The notes: generated from the letters alone by a model not told the origin. 64,000 nt of DNA from Streptomyces sp. 35G-GA-8 (GCF_023534745.1 NZ_JAMHJQ010000001.1:504110-568109); one strand, 5' to 3'; shown: positions 8,934-18,466, counted from the first letter of the stretch. Numbers and translations are program-made.

Positions 8934-8948
8934 TCCCGTATACGGAAA
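8934..8948. promoter_or_regulatory. Palindromic operator upstream of the urate operon
   Basis: The core CCGTATACGG (8936-8945) is a perfect palindrome within TCCCGTATACGGAAA. It resembles the sites before hyi and gcl but has a 4-bp rather than 5-bp centre. A second inverted repeat, CAACA-GTT-TGTTG, lies next to it on the OHCU side. Confidence 0.6.
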
Positions 8949-8961
8949 GCCCCACCCGGAC

Positions 8962-9363
8962 CTACTCGCCCTTGGTCGCGCCCCCGCGCGCGCTTTCGCG
9001 GGCGTTTTCCCTGTTCAGGTAGTTGTAGACGGTGAAGCGGCTGACACCGAGGGCGCTCGCCACCGTCTCGACACCATGCCGGACGGAGAAGGCACCGCGC
9101 GCCTCAAGTATCCGGACGACCGACTGCTTGGTCTTGCGGTCCAGTTCCGCGAGCGGCATGCCGTGCCGCCGTTCCAGCGCGGCCAGGATGTGATCCAGCG
9201 AGTCGGACAACTGGGGCAGCCGTACGGCGAGCACTTCCTCGCCCTCCCAGGCGAGTACGACATCGTCGGGCTGGGCCTCGCCGGGGGCCATCAGCTCGCC
9301 GCCCATGGCATCGATCAGCGGCTTGACCGCCGCGACGAACGGGTGGTCCAGCGGCTCGGCCAT
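8962..9363 (-). CDS. DauR-like helix-turn-helix regulator
   Basis: The 133-residue protein has a C-terminal helix-turn-helix (LDRKTKQSVVRILEARGAFSVRHGVETVASALGVSRFTVYNYLNR, about residues 75-120). This matches the DauR/YheO-type HTH in which a Fis-like fold ends in SRxTVYNYL. The N-terminal 70 residues are acidic, contain no recognisable ligand domain, and replace the PAS-like YheO domain of full-length relatives. The ATG at 9363 overlaps the stop of the upstream thiamine-binding-like gene (TGATG). It sits between the urate operon and hyi, so a role in controlling either is plausible but unproven. Confidence 0.8.
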   Translation of the reverse strand: MAEPLDHPFVAAVKPLIDAMGGELMAPGEAQPDDVVLAWEGEEVLAVRLPQLSDSLDHILAALERRHGMPLAELDRKTKQSVVRILEARGAFSVRHGVETVASALGVSRFTVYNYLNRENARESARGGATKGE

Positions 9364-9653
9364 CAGCCGTTCCCCTCTTCCCCGTTCACCCGGCCGCCCT
9401 CGGTCACCGGGCCGCCCTCGACCACATTGACCTGGAGGGAGACCCGGGTCGCCCCGGCGGCCAGCGACCGGCGCAGCAGTACGCCCACCGCGTCCAGCAC
9501 CGCGTCCGCGCCGCCCTCCGCCGTATTTCCGAACGGGCCGACATCCACGGCGTCCAGCTCGGCACCCTCGACGACCTCGCGGGCCACCAGCGCATGGGCG
9601 GGCGCCGTGTCCAGATCGAAGGGCTCGGTCGTGAACTCCACTCGCAATCGCAC
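9363..9653 (-). CDS. Thiamine-binding/MTH1187-YkoF-like small protein
   Basis: The 96-residue protein contains VEFTTEPFDL near the N-terminus and VDVGPFGNTAEGG in the middle, followed by LLRRSLAAGATRVSLQVNVV. This pattern of VEFTxEPF, GPFGTTxEG and a final beta strand is that of the ferredoxin-like MTH1187/YkoF thiamine-binding family. The GTG at 9653 after GGGGG is chosen; an ATG at 9671 is possible. It is translationally coupled to the DauR-like regulator. Glyoxylate carboligase nearby needs thiamine diphosphate, so a thiamine link is attractive but only inferred. Confidence 0.65.
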   Translation of the reverse strand: MRLRVEFTTEPFDLDTAPAHALVAREVVEGAELDAVDVGPFGNTAEGGADAVLDAVGVLLRRSLAAGATRVSLQVNVVEGGPVTEGGRVNGEEGNG

Positions 9654-9821
9654 TGTGCCCCCAGAAAACATCGACTCCCGTGACGACCTTAACGGACCCA
9701 CTCCCGCCCACCGGCCCACACGGACACCTTGTCGAAACGAAGCGTGCGCGTGACGAATTACGGGAGCCCCCCTTGACAGCCCCCGAGCCATCCAGGCAGT
9801 CTTCCATCAAGTAGAATATGA

Positions 9822-9838
9822 CTTCCGCGATACGGAAG
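9822..9838. promoter_or_regulatory. Palindromic operator upstream of hydroxypyruvate isomerase
   Basis: CTTCCG-CGATA-CGGAAG is a perfect 6-bp inverted repeat around a 5-bp centre. It lies just after a TAGAAT element (9812-9817) that could be a -10 box, so a bound repressor would block transcription of hyi. Confidence 0.7.
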
Positions 9839-9854
9839 GAGCGCCTGACTCCTC

Positions 9855-10700
9855 ATGGCCCCTCTCCTCACGAACGGGCGCGGCACCGAGCAGCGCTTCG
9901 ATGTGAACCTGTCCATCCTCTTCACCGAGCTCCCGCTGCTTGAGCGCCCGGCGGCCGCGGCGGCGGCCGGTTTCGGCGCGGTCGAGCTGTGGTGGCCCTG
10001 GACCGACACCCCCACCCCGCCGCAGGCCGAGCTCGATGCCCTGGGGAAGGCGCTCGACGACGCGGGCACCCAGCTGGTGGGGCTGAACTTCTACGCCGGA
10101 CAGCTGCCGGGGCCGGACCGCGGCGCGCTCTCGGTGCCCGGTGAGGAGTCCGACCGGTTCGTCGCCAATATCGAGGTCGCGGCCGACTTCGCCGCCACGA
10201 CCGGGTGCAAGGCCCTCAACGCCCTGTACGGCAACCGCGTCGAGGGTGTCGATCCGCGGGAGCAGGACGAACTGGCCCTGGAGAACCTCGTACAGGCGGC
10301 CCACGCGGCCGACCGGATCGGGGCCGTCCTGCTGATCGAGGCGCTCAACAAGCCGGAGTCCCCCCTCTACCCGCTGGTGAGCGCTCCCTCCGCGATCGAG
10401 GTCGTGAACAAGGTGAACGCCGCCACCGGTCTCGGCAACGCCGCGTTCCTGCTCGATCTCTACCACCTGTCGATGAACGGCGAGGACCTGAACGAGGTCA
10501 TCGACCGGTACGCCGACAGGACCGGCCACGTACAGATCGCCGACAACCCGGGCCGCGGTGCGCCGGGCACCGGATCGCTGCCGCTCGAAGACCTCCTCGG
10601 CAGGCTGCGGAAGGCCGGATACACCGGCTGGGTCGGGCTGGAGTACAAACCGGGCGACCGGCCGAGCGCCGAGTCCTTCGACTGGCTCGCCGGGGCCTGA
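9855..10700 (+). CDS. hyi: Hydroxypyruvate isomerase (TIM-barrel)
   Basis: The 281-residue protein interconverts hydroxypyruvate and tartronate semialdehyde, in the glyoxylate-to-glycerate route. The N-terminal QRFDVNLSILFTELPLLERP is the family hallmark. The TIM-barrel (AP endonuclease 2 superfamily) metal ligands appear in VLLIEALN, FLLDLYHLS, HVQIADNPGRGAPGTG and GLEYKP. The ATG at 9855 adds about 13 residues before the conserved start, and the strongest Shine-Dalgarno lies 13 bases away, so the start is not certain. The gene is followed by glxR with 98 bp between and is expected to be co-transcribed. Confidence 0.93.
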   Translation: MAPLLTNGRGTEQRFDVNLSILFTELPLLERPAAAAAAGFGAVELWWPWTDTPTPPQAELDALGKALDDAGTQLVGLNFYAGQLPGPDRGALSVPGEESDRFVANIEVAADFAATTGCKALNALYGNRVEGVDPREQDELALENLVQAAHAADRIGAVLLIEALNKPESPLYPLVSAPSAIEVVNKVNAATGLGNAAFLLDLYHLSMNGEDLNEVIDRYADRTGHVQIADNPGRGAPGTGSLPLEDLLGRLRKAGYTGWVGLEYKPGDRPSAESFDWLAGA

Positions 10701-10798
10701 CGGGCCCGACAGGGCCTGGTTCCCCGACCGCCGGCTCGCCAACTGACCGTATTCACGCGCGTGTTGCGATGTGCGCGGGTAGTGAAAGAGGCACCCAG

Positions 10799-11689
10799 AT
10801 GAGTAATCTCCCCACGATCGCGTGGATCGGTCTCGGCATCATGGGCTCCCCCATGTCCGAGAATCTGATCAAGGCTGGTTACTCCGTGACCGGCTTCACG
10901 CTGGAGCGGGACAAGCTGGACCGGCTGGCCGCGGCCGGTGGTACGGCCGCGGGCTCGATCGCCGAGGCGGTACGGGACGCCGATGTGATCGTCACGATGG
11001 TGCCCGCCTCCCCGCAGGTCGAGGCCGTCGCGTACGGCGAGGACGGCATCCTCGCCAACGCCCGGCGGGGCGCGCTGCTGATCGACATGTCGTCCATCAC
11101 CCCGCGCACATCGGTGGAGCTGGCGAAGAACGCGGCCGAGAAGGGCATTCGGGTGCTGGACGCCCCGGTCTCCGGCGGCGAGGCCGGCGCCATCGAGGCG
11201 GTCCTCTCCATCATGGTCGGCGGTGAACAGGCCGACTTCGACGCGGCCAAGCCGCTGCTGGACGCGCTCGGCAGGACCATCGTGCTGTGCGGGCCGCACG
11301 GCTCGGGGCAGACGGTGAAGGCCGCCAACCAGCTGATCGTGGCGGTGAACATCCAGGCGTGCGCCGAGGCCGTGGTCTTCCTGGAGCGGTCCGGTGTGGA
11401 CCTCGCCGCCGCGCTGGACGTCCTCAACGGCGGGCTGGCCGGGTCGACCGTGCTGACCCGCAAGAAGGACAACTTCCTCAACCGCGACTTCAAGCCCGGC
11501 TTCCGGATCGATCTGCACCACAAGGACATGGGCATCGTCACGGACGCCGCCCGCAATGTGGGCGCCGCGCTCCCCGTGGGCGCCGTCGTCGCCCAACTCG
11601 TCGCCTCCCTGCGCGCGCAGGGCGACGGCGGGCTCGACCATTCCGCGCTGCTGCGCTCGGTCGAGCGGCTGTCCGGCACCGAGATCTGA
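10799..11689 (+). CDS. glxR: Tartronate semialdehyde (2-hydroxy-3-oxopropionate) reductase
   Basis: The 296-residue beta-hydroxyacid dehydrogenase reduces tartronate semialdehyde to D-glycerate with NAD(P)H. IAWIGLGIMGSPMSENLIKAGY is the dinucleotide fold. VLDAPVSGGEAGA is the substrate-binding signature, and GSGQTVKAANQLIV carries the catalytic Lys. HKDMGIVTDAAR near the C-terminus is typical of the GarR/GlxR branch. The ATG at 10799 follows AAAGAGG. With Hyi and Gcl it completes the glycerate pathway. Confidence 0.94.
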   Translation: MSNLPTIAWIGLGIMGSPMSENLIKAGYSVTGFTLERDKLDRLAAAGGTAAGSIAEAVRDADVIVTMVPASPQVEAVAYGEDGILANARRGALLIDMSSITPRTSVELAKNAAEKGIRVLDAPVSGGEAGAIEAVLSIMVGGEQADFDAAKPLLDALGRTIVLCGPHGSGQTVKAANQLIVAVNIQACAEAVVFLERSGVDLAAALDVLNGGLAGSTVLTRKKDNFLNRDFKPGFRIDLHHKDMGIVTDAARNVGAALPVGAVVAQLVASLRAQGDGGLDHSALLRSVERLSGTEI

Positions 11690-11789
11690 GTCCGGCTCCC
11701 CCGAACTCCGGGCAGCGGTGGCGCTGACACCTGTCCTGTCGCGCCCAGGCGCCGCCGCCGCCCGGGACCCACCAGTGAACGACCGAGCC

Positions 11790-11826
11790 ACGCACGGGAG
11801 ATGACGGGAGGTCAGCTCCCGTGCGT
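11790..11826 (+). terminator. Terminator-like hairpin after glxR
   Basis: An 11-bp perfect stem (ACGCACGGGAG 11790-11800 with CTCCCGTGCGT 11816-11826) around a 15-nt loop lies 100 bp after the glxR stop. Confidence 0.65.
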
Positions 11827-11870
11827 CGTCCCGCACCACCGGTCCCGTATGAGGGGTGGCCGGCGGTACG

Positions 11871-11993
11871 GGCAGCGAGAGGACCGCGGCGGCGAGCGAG
11901 CCAGTGCGGTGGTGAAGGGAACGTCGGTCCTTCTCGACCCGAGGGAAGGAACGTCTGTCTCCCGTCGCCGCCGCCGCGGTCCTCTCTTCTGCC
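11871..11993. repeat. Large inverted repeat (18-bp perfect arms, extended)
   Basis: Arm 11877-11894 is the exact reverse complement of 11969-11986 (18 bp). After a small internal loop, GGCAG (11871-11875) pairs with CTGCC (11989-11993). The interior holds two near-identical direct repeats (AAGGGAACGTC and AAGGAACGTC) and a CCTTC/GAAGG stem. Confidence 0.75.
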
Positions 11994-12019
11994 GCCCACC
12001 TTCCCAACGCCCCGCGCGC

Positions 12020-12054
12020 AGCGTGGAGTACGGACAACTCCCGTGCTCCACGCT
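12020..12054 (+). terminator. Hairpin followed by a T-rich tail
   Basis: AGCGTGGAG (12020-12028) pairs with CTCCACGCT (12046-12054), with CTTTCG following on the plus strand. It could be a terminator for a transcript crossing the large inverted repeat. Confidence 0.5.
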
Positions 12055-12109
12055 CTTTCGCGTGCCGGCGCCCAGGGCGGACAGAACCGGCCGCGGACGC
12101 GGCTGAGGA

Positions 12110-12137
12110 CCCCGCCCCGGATCGCTCCGGAACGGGG
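12110..12137 (-). terminator. Terminator hairpin after gcl
   Basis: The minus strand reads CCCCGTTCCGG-AGCGAT-CCGGGGCGGGG, an 11-bp stem with two G-U pairs, 23 bp after the gcl stop. Confidence 0.65.
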
Positions 12138-12160
12138 CCCTCGCTGCCGCCGGGTCAGGG

Positions 12161-13939
12161 TCAGGTCAGCGGCAGGATCTCCGTGGGCGCGTGCCACGGC
12201 TCGGTGGCGAGGTCCTCGAACTCGTTCACGCTCGCGATGTCGCTGCCGCTCATCGCGATATTGGTGACGCGTTCGAGGATCGCCTCGACGATCACGGGGA
12301 CACGGAACTCGGCGGCCAGCTTCTTGGCCTGCTCGAAGGCCGGCAGCAGTTGGTCGGGCTCGGTGACCCGGATCGCCTTGCAGCCCAGGCCCTCGGCGAC
12401 CTTCACATGGTCGACGCCGTAGACGCCCAGCTCGGGTGAGTTGAGGTTCTCGAACTCCAGGTTGACCTGGAAGTCGATGTCGAAATTGCGCTGTGCCTGG
12501 CGGATCAGACCCAGATACGAGTTGTTCACCAGCACATGCACATACGGGATGCGGTGCTGCGCGCCGACCGCCAGCTCTTCCAGCATGAACTGGAAGTCGT
12601 AGTCGCCGGAGAGCGCGACGACCGTGGCCTCGGGGTCGGCGGTGGCCACCCCCAGCGCGGCCGGGATGGTCCAGCCGAGCGGGCCCGCCTGGCCGCAGTT
12701 GATCCAGTGGCGCGGCTTGTAGACATGCAGCATCTGCGCGCCGGCGATCTGCGAGAGGCCGATGGTGGTGACGTACCGGGTCTCGGGACCGAAGGCGCGG
12801 TTCATCTCCTCGTACACGCGTTGCGGCTTGAGCGGCACGTTGTCGAAGTGGGTACGCCGGTGCAGTGTGGCCTTGCGCTCCTGTGCCGAGGCCGCCCAGT
12901 CGGCGCGGTCCGGCAGTTCGCCCGCGGCCTTCAGCTCCTTCGCCACCTCGACGAAGAGCGCGAGCGCGGCCTTGGCGTCCGAGGCGATGCCGTAGTCCGG
13001 GGGGAAGATCTTGCCGATCTGGGTGGGCTCGATGTCGACATGGACGAAGGTGCGTCCGCGCCGGTAGACATCGAGCTTGCCGGTGTGGCGGTTGGCCCAG
13101 CGGTTGCCGATGCCGAGGACGAAGTCGGACTCCAGGAATGTGGCGTTGCCATAGCGGTGCGAGGTCTGGAGCCCCACCATGCCGGCGTTCAGGGCGTGGT
13201 CGTCGGCGATGGCGCCCCAGCCCATCAGGGTCGGCACGACCGGAGTGCCGGTGAGTTCGGCGAACTCGACCAGCAGCTCGGAGGCGTCGGCGTTGATGAT
13301 GCCGCCGCCGGCGACGATCAGCGGGCGCTCGGACGCGTTCAGCATCCTGACGGCCTTCTCGACCTGGGCGCGGGTGGCGGCCGGCCGGTAGACCGGCAGC
13401 GGCTCATAGGTCTCCGGGTCGAACTCGATCTCGGTGAGCTGGACATCGAGCGGCAGGTCGATGAGGACCGGCCCGGGGCGTCCCGAGCGCATGAGGTGGA
13501 AGGCCTGCTGGAAGACGCCGGGGACCTGCGCGGCCTCCAGGACGGTCGTCGCGGCCTTGGTGACCGGCCGCGCGATCGAGGAGATGTCGACGGCCTGGAA
13601 GTCCTCCTTGTGGATCACCGCGGTCGGCGCCTGGCCGGTGACGCAGAGGATCGGAATGGAGTCACCGATCGCGGAGTACAGGCCGGTGATCATGTCCGTG
13701 CCCGCGGGCCCGGACGTACCCACGCAGACACCGATGTTGCCCGGGTGCGTACGCGTATAGCCCTCGGCCATGTGCGAGGCGCCCTCGACATGGCGGGCGA
13801 GCGTGTGATGAACCCCGCCGGCCGCCTTGAGGGCGGCGTAGAAGGGGTTGATCGCGGCGCCCGGCACACCGAACGCGTTGCTGACGCCTTCGCGCTTGAG
13901 GATCTCAACTGCCGCTCGGGCAGCGGTCATTCGAGGCAT
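12161..13939 (-). CDS. gcl: Glyoxylate carboligase (thiamine diphosphate dependent)
   Basis: The 592-residue enzyme condenses two glyoxylates to tartronate semialdehyde and CO2. It has the three-domain acetohydroxyacid synthase fold. In [15 protein letters not shown] a valine (V51) replaces the near-universal catalytic glutamate of thiamine enzymes, a hallmark of glyoxylate carboligase. [15 protein letters not shown] and the following [11 protein letters not shown] form the TPP/Mg2+ motif. The ATG at 13939 follows AGGAGC at ideal spacing; the longer upstream frame is spurious. Two palindromic operators lie at 13999-14035 in its promoter. Hyi and GlxR, encoded convergently, use its product. 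Confidence 0.97.
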   Translation of the reverse strand: MPRMTAARAAVEILKREGVSNAFGVPGAAINPFYAALKAAGGVHHTLARHVEGASHMAEGYTRTHPGNIGVCVGTSGPAGTDMITGLYSAIGDSIPILCVTGQAPTAVIHKEDFQAVDISSIARPVTKAATTVLEAAQVPGVFQQAFHLMRSGRPGPVLIDLPLDVQLTEIEFDPETYEPLPVYRPAATRAQVEKAVRMLNASERPLIVAGGGIINADASELLVEFAELTGTPVVPTLMGWGAIADDHALNAGMVGLQTSHRYGNATFLESDFVLGIGNRWANRHTGKLDVYRRGRTFVHVDIEPTQIGKIFPPDYGIASDAKAALALFVEVAKELKAAGELPDRADWAASAQERKATLHRRTHFDNVPLKPQRVYEEMNRAFGPETRYVTTIGLSQIAGAQMLHVYKPRHWINCGQAGPLGWTIPAALGVATADPEATVVALSGDYDFQFMLEELAVGAQHRIPYVHVLVNNSYLGLIRQAQRNFDIDFQVNLEFENLNSPELGVYGVDHVKVAEGLGCKAIRVTEPDQLLPAFEQAKKLAAEFRVPVIVEAILERVTNIAMSGSDIASVNEFEDLATEPWHAPTEILPLT

Positions 13940-13997
13940 GAAGTGCTCCTGCTTCGGCCGGCGGATCAGGGCTCTGTCGCGCCACCTGAGAGCACTA

Positions 13998-14035
13998 ATT
14001 CCGTGATGCGGAAGAGTTATTCTGTTATACGGAAT
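13998..14035. promoter_or_regulatory. Paired palindromic operators upstream of gcl
   Basis: TTCCG-TGATG-CGGAA (13999-14013) and ATTCTG-TTATA-CGGAAT (14019-14035) share the hyi-site pattern. Their centres are 21 bp apart, two helical turns, which would let two dimers bind the same face. Confidence 0.75.
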
Positions 14036-14143
14036 CAATCTAAGGTCCTGGCGGTACGACGTCAAGGGATGGGCGAAGCCACTCCCCAACCCCCCGCCTT
14101 TCGAGGACGATGAAGGGGAGATCGCGATGGGGAGAGGGCGTTG

Positions 14144-14971
14144 ATGGGAGAGGGAGTCTCGGTGTGCTGCCCGTCGTGCGGCAGCCGCCATACGTTGACG
14201 GCGTCGGTCTATCCGTGCGTGTGCGGGGCCGGGGTGGCACCGGCACTCTCCGGGGACGCCCGCGTGGAGGCGGTCACCCGGCGCGCCTGGGCGGACGAGT
14301 GGGTGACGGTCCGTTGTGCGGCCTGTGCGCGCGAGGGCCAGTGGCCGCGGCCGGAGCTGGGCTGCCCGTGCGGTGCGATGCTGCGGATCGCGGTGGAGCC
14401 GGACACGGCCGAGCCGCTCCCGCCCGGGTCCTTCGTGCCCGGGTCTTTCGGGCCCGGGGCGGTCACAGCCGAGTCGGTCACAGCCGAGCCGGTGGCGGCG
14501 GAGGAACCGGCCCCCGAGCTGCCCTCGCACATCCCGCTGCCCCGGACCGCCGCCTCGCCGCGCCCCGGGTTCCGCCCGGTGACGATCCGTACGGCGCGGG
14601 ACGCGGTGTCGACGGCCGCGCTCTATCTGCGCTGGCTCGGTTTCAAGAGCGTCGTCGAGTCCGGGGAGCCGTTGGAGACCGGTATCAGGACGCCCGGCGC
14701 CAGGACGCCGGGCGTCGGTCTGCGCGGACCCGATGTGATCGCGCAGGTCGACCCGACCACCGGCCCCGCGTCCCTCCGCTCCGTCGAATGCCTCTGGCTC
14801 AACGGCATGAACGCGTCGACGACGAGCGTCTACTTCTCCCTCGCGGGGTACGCGGACGACGCCCGTGCCCGCGCCGACGACCTCGGTCTCCCGCTCTTCG
14901 TCCTCGATCTCACGGGCGCTCCCCAGCCCGTCAACGGCCCGGCGGAGGAGCTGATCTCGTCCGGGGCGTGA
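14144..14971 (+). CDS. Zinc-ribbon protein with degenerate restriction-endonuclease-like domain
   Basis: This 275-residue protein is not a recognised family member. The N-terminus has two zinc-knuckle-like units, CCPSCG...CVCG and CAAC...CPCG, at about residues 7-80. A Pro/Glu/Ala-rich linker follows (about 88-140). The C-terminal 120 residues include [31 protein letters not shown] and [17 protein letters not shown]. The order resembles the Mrr-like nuclease core (D...ExK), but the lysine position is hydrophobic, so activity is doubtful. The ATG at 14144 follows GGGGAGAGGG. Its end nearly abuts the convergent acyl-CoA ligase. Confidence 0.7.
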   Translation: MGEGVSVCCPSCGSRHTLTASVYPCVCGAGVAPALSGDARVEAVTRRAWADEWVTVRCAACAREGQWPRPELGCPCGAMLRIAVEPDTAEPLPPGSFVPGSFGPGAVTAESVTAEPVAAEEPAPELPSHIPLPRTAASPRPGFRPVTIRTARDAVSTAALYLRWLGFKSVVESGEPLETGIRTPGARTPGVGLRGPDVIAQVDPTTGPASLRSVECLWLNGMNASTTSVYFSLAGYADDARARADDLGLPLFVLDLTGAPQPVNGPAEELISSGA

Positions 14972-14986
14972 CACCCCGATGACCGG

Positions 14987-16624
14987 TCAGGCCCCCGAAG
15001 GCCCCGAGAACCGCTCGCGCAGCTCGATCTTCCGCACCTTCCCGCTCACCGTCATCGGGAACTCGGCCATGATCTCCACCCGGCGCGGGATCTTGTAGTG
15101 CGCGAGCCGTTCCCGGCAGTACGACACGATGTCCTCCAGGGCCGGCGGAGCGGCGGGGTCGCGCGGCACGACACAGGCCAGGATCTCCTCCCCGTACTTC
15201 TCGTCGGGGACACCGACCACCTGCACGTCCGCGACCTCCGGATGGCCGTACAGGAACTCCTCGATCTCCCGGGGCGAGACATTCTCGCCACCTCTGATGA
15301 TCATGTCCTTGATCCGGCCGACGATCTGCGCGTAGCCGTCCTCCCGTATCACCGCCAGATCGCCGGTATGCATCCAGCGGCCCGCGTCGATGACCTCGGC
15401 CGTGCGCTCGGGCTCGTTCCAGTAGCCGAGCATCACGCTGTAGCCCCGGGTGCACAGCTCGCCCGCCGTGCCGCGCGGCAGCGTCACCCCGCTGACCGGG
15501 TCGATCACCTTGACCTCGATATGCGGCAGAGCCCGGCCGACCGTGCCCGTACGGCGTTCCAGATCGTCGTCGCGCCGGGTCTGGGTGGAGACCGGGGACG
15601 TCTCGGTCATGCCGTAACAGATGGAGACCTCGGCCATGTTCATCTCGGCGACGACCCGTTTCATCACCTCCACCGGGCAGGGCGAGCCCGCCATGATGCC
15701 GGTGCGCAGCGAGGAGAGATCGTACGAGGCGAAGTCGGGGAGGTTCAGCTCCGCGATGAACATCGTCGGGACGCCGTACAGCGAGGTGCAGCGCTCCCGT
15801 TCGACCGCGCGGAGTGTGGCCGTCGCCTCGAAGGAGGGCGCCGGGATGACCACGCACGCGCCGTGGGAGGTGGCGCCGAGATTGCCCATGACCATGCCGA
15901 AGCAGTGGTAGAACGGCACCGGCAGACAGACCCGGTCATGCTCCGTGTAGCCGACCGTCTCGCCAACGAAATAGCCGTTGTTGAGGATGTTGTGGTGGGA
16001 GAGGGTGGCGCCCTTGGGGAAGCCGGTGGTGCCCGAGGTGTACTGGATGTTGATCGGGTCGTCGCAGGACAGTGTGGCCTCGCGCGCCGTGAGCTGATCC
16101 CGGGTCACATCCTCAGCGTGGGCGAGGAGTTCGTGCCAGGTCGGGTCCCGGATGTAGTGCACGGAGCGCAGTTCGGGGCAGCGCGCGCGGACCTCCTCGA
16201 CCAGGGCGCGGTAGTCGCTGGTCCGGTGGGCGAGGGAGGCGACGAGCACGGAGATCCCGGACTGGCGGAGCACGAACTCCACTTCATACGCGCGATAGGC
16301 CGGGTTGATGTTCACCATGATCGCGCCGATCCGGGCGGTGGCGTACTGCACGAGCAGCCACTCGGGGCAGTTGACCGCCCAGATCCCGACCCGGTCGCCC
16401 TTCGCCACACCGCGCCCGAGCAGCGCCCGCGCCAGCTCACCGACCGCCGCGCCGAACTCCGCGTACGTCCAGCGCCGTTGGGAGGGTACGTCGACCAGCG
16501 CCTCCCGGTCGGGGAAGGCGGCGACCGCCCGGTCGAGGTTGGCACCGATCGTGTCACCGAGCAGCGGGATCGTGCCGGTGCCATGGGTGTACGAGTTCAG
16601 CGGCGCGGGGGTCCCCGTCGTCAT
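14987..16624 (-). CDS. AMP-binding acyl-CoA synthetase
   Basis: The 545-residue adenylate-forming enzyme activates a carboxylic acid to its CoA thioester. Motifs: [20 protein letters not shown] (A3, ATP loop), YGMTETSP (A5), [23 protein letters not shown] (A7-A8 hinge), and [10 protein letters not shown] with the C-terminal catalytic Lys. The sequence resembles the medium/long-chain fatty acyl-CoA ligase group. The ATG at 16624 overlaps the stop of the upstream ligase gene (ATGA), so the two ligases are co-translated. The true acid substrate is not visible from sequence. Confidence 0.9.
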   Translation of the reverse strand: MTTGTPAPLNSYTHGTGTIPLLGDTIGANLDRAVAAFPDREALVDVPSQRRWTYAEFGAAVGELARALLGRGVAKGDRVGIWAVNCPEWLLVQYATARIGAIMVNINPAYRAYEVEFVLRQSGISVLVASLAHRTSDYRALVEEVRARCPELRSVHYIRDPTWHELLAHAEDVTRDQLTAREATLSCDDPINIQYTSGTTGFPKGATLSHHNILNNGYFVGETVGYTEHDRVCLPVPFYHCFGMVMGNLGATSHGACVVIPAPSFEATATLRAVERERCTSLYGVPTMFIAELNLPDFASYDLSSLRTGIMAGSPCPVEVMKRVVAEMNMAEVSICYGMTETSPVSTQTRRDDDLERRTGTVGRALPHIEVKVIDPVSGVTLPRGTAGELCTRGYSVMLGYWNEPERTAEVIDAGRWMHTGDLAVIREDGYAQIVGRIKDMIIRGGENVSPREIEEFLYGHPEVADVQVVGVPDEKYGEEILACVVPRDPAAPPALEDIVSYCRERLAHYKIPRRVEIMAEFPMTVSGKVRKIELRERFSGPSGA

Positions 16625-18360
16625 CGCAGGTCTCCCTCGTCGTACTCGGCGTCGGAGCCCTCGGCCGTACGCTCCCGCAGTTCGATACGGCGGATCTTCC
16701 CGGACACGGTCTTGGGCAGTTCGGCGAACTCCAGCCGGCGCACGCGCTTGTACGGCGCGAGGACCGCCCGTGAGTGGGCGAAGATGACCTTCGCCGTGTC
16801 GGGGCCCGGCTCCCAGCCCTCCGCGAGGACGACATACGCCTTCGGTACGGCGAGCCGCAGGGGATCGGGCGCGGGGACGACCGCGGCCTCGGCGACCGCC
16901 TCGTGCTCCAGCAGCGCGCTCTCCAGCTCGAACGGCGAGATCTTGTAGTCGCTCGCCTTGAAGACATCGTCGCTGCGGCCGATATAGGTGATGTAGCCGT
17001 CGGCGTCGCGCGCGCCGATGTCGCCGGTCCGGTAGTAGCCGCCGGCCATCGCCTCGGCCGTACGGTCGGGGTCGCCGTGATAGCCCGTCATCAGCCCGAC
17101 CGGACGGGCGGAGAGATCGAGCGCGATCTCGCCCTCCCGCGCACCGGGCGCTCCGGTGACCGGATCGAGCAGTTCGACCGTGAAGCCGGGCGTCGGCCGT
17201 CCCATGGATCCGGACTTGAGCGGCTGCCCCGGCGAATTGGCGACCTGCACGGCCGTCTCCGTCTGGCCGAAGCCGTCCCTGATCGTCACGCCCCACGCGC
17301 GCCTGACGGTCTCGATGACCTCGGGGTTGAGCGGTTCGCCCGCCGCGACGGCCTCGCGCGGCGGGGTGCGCAGCTGGGACAGATCGGCCTGGATCAGCAT
17401 CCGCCAGACCGTGGGCGGGGCGCAGAAGCTGGTGACGCCCGCGCTGTCCATCTCCGCCATCAGCCTGGCCGGGTCGAAGCGTGTGTAGTTGTGGAGGAAG
17501 ACGGTCGCCTCGGCGTTCCAGGGCGCGAAGAGGTTCGACCAGGCGTGCTTGGCCCAGCCCGGTGAGGCGATGTTCAGATGGACATCGCCCGGCTTGAGCC
17601 CGATCCAGTACATCGTCGCGAGATGGCCGATCGGATACGAGACATGCGTGTGCTCGACCAGCTTGGGGCGGGCGGTCGTACCGGAGGTGAAGTAGAGCAT
17701 CAGCGGATCGTCCGCGTGGGTGGCGCCGTCCGGCTCGAAGGCGGGTGACCGGTCGTAGGCGTCCTCGTACGGGAGCCAGCCCTCGGGGGCGCCTTCCGGA
17801 CCGGCGCCCACCACGATCCTGGTGAAGTCGCCCGGGATCGCGGCGAACTTCCCGGTGTCCTCGGCGCGTACGATCACCTGCGCGGCCCGGCCGCGCTCGA
17901 TCCGGTCGCGCAGATCGACGGGGCCGAGGAGCGGGGTCGCGGGGATGACGACGGCCCGCAGCTTCATCGCGGCGAGCGCGGTCTCCCACAGCTCGACCTG
18001 GTTGCCGAGCATGACGACGACGCGGTCCTCGGCCCGTACGCCCCGCTCACGGAGCCAGTTGGCGACGCGGCTGGAGCGGGCGGACATCTCGGCGAAGGTG
18101 ACGCGGACACGGCGGCCGTCCTCCTCGACGATATGCAGGGCGACCCGGCCGTTTCCCCGCCCGTCGGCGCCCTCGGCGATCCGGTCGAACCAGTCCAGCG
18201 CCCAGTTGAAGCGCTCGGGACACGGCCAGTCGAAGCCCGCGTACGCCGTCGCGTAGTCCTCCCGGTGCGCCAGGAGGAAGTCCCGGGCCGCCCGGAACCG
18301 CTCGGTCGGGTCGGTGGGATCGGTCGGACCGTCGGCCGCCCTCGGCCTGCTCGCCGTCAT
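16621..18360 (-). CDS. Acetyl/medium-chain acyl-CoA synthetase-like AMP-binding protein
   Basis: The 579-residue ligase has an ACSM-like N-terminus ([14 protein letters not shown]), the ATP loop [68 protein letters not shown], and the lysine motif [13 protein letters not shown]. This branch usually activates medium-chain or aromatic acids. It is the first gene of a two-ligase operon whose promoter is shared with a divergent GAF-LuxR regulator, the obvious candidate controller. Confidence 0.9.
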   Translation of the reverse strand: MTASRPRAADGPTDPTDPTERFRAARDFLLAHREDYATAYAGFDWPCPERFNWALDWFDRIAEGADGRGNGRVALHIVEEDGRRVRVTFAEMSARSSRVANWLRERGVRAEDRVVVMLGNQVELWETALAAMKLRAVVIPATPLLGPVDLRDRIERGRAAQVIVRAEDTGKFAAIPGDFTRIVVGAGPEGAPEGWLPYEDAYDRSPAFEPDGATHADDPLMLYFTSGTTARPKLVEHTHVSYPIGHLATMYWIGLKPGDVHLNIASPGWAKHAWSNLFAPWNAEATVFLHNYTRFDPARLMAEMDSAGVTSFCAPPTVWRMLIQADLSQLRTPPREAVAAGEPLNPEVIETVRRAWGVTIRDGFGQTETAVQVANSPGQPLKSGSMGRPTPGFTVELLDPVTGAPGAREGEIALDLSARPVGLMTGYHGDPDRTAEAMAGGYYRTGDIGARDADGYITYIGRSDDVFKASDYKISPFELESALLEHEAVAEAAVVPAPDPLRLAVPKAYVVLAEGWEPGPDTAKVIFAHSRAVLAPYKRVRRLEFAELPKTVSGKIRRIELRERTAEGSDAEYDEGDLR

Positions 18361-18420
18361 GTGTCCTCCTCATTGCCGGACCACTCTCTGACATCGTGTA
18401 ATCAGTGACGTGGGTCTCAC

Positions 18421-18438
18421 CACCCCCGGATGGGGGTG
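18421..18438. promoter_or_regulatory. Inverted repeat in the divergent promoter of the ligase operon and its regulator
   Basis: CACCCCC-GGAT-GGGGGTG is a perfect 7-bp inverted repeat placed between the two divergent starts, a plausible operator for the LuxR-type regulator. Confidence 0.5.
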
Positions 18439-18466
18439 ATGGGCGGTGGCGACGGGAGGAAGTGAC

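Larger units (their letters stand above)
11690..12160. other. Gene-free interval of about 470 bp between convergent glxR and gcl
   Basis: No convincing gene is present. The interval holds four inverted repeats, listed separately: 11790-11826, 11871-11993, 12020-12054 and 12110-12137. This is more secondary structure than two terminators require, so a small RNA or a decayed mini-element is possible. Confidence 0.7.
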
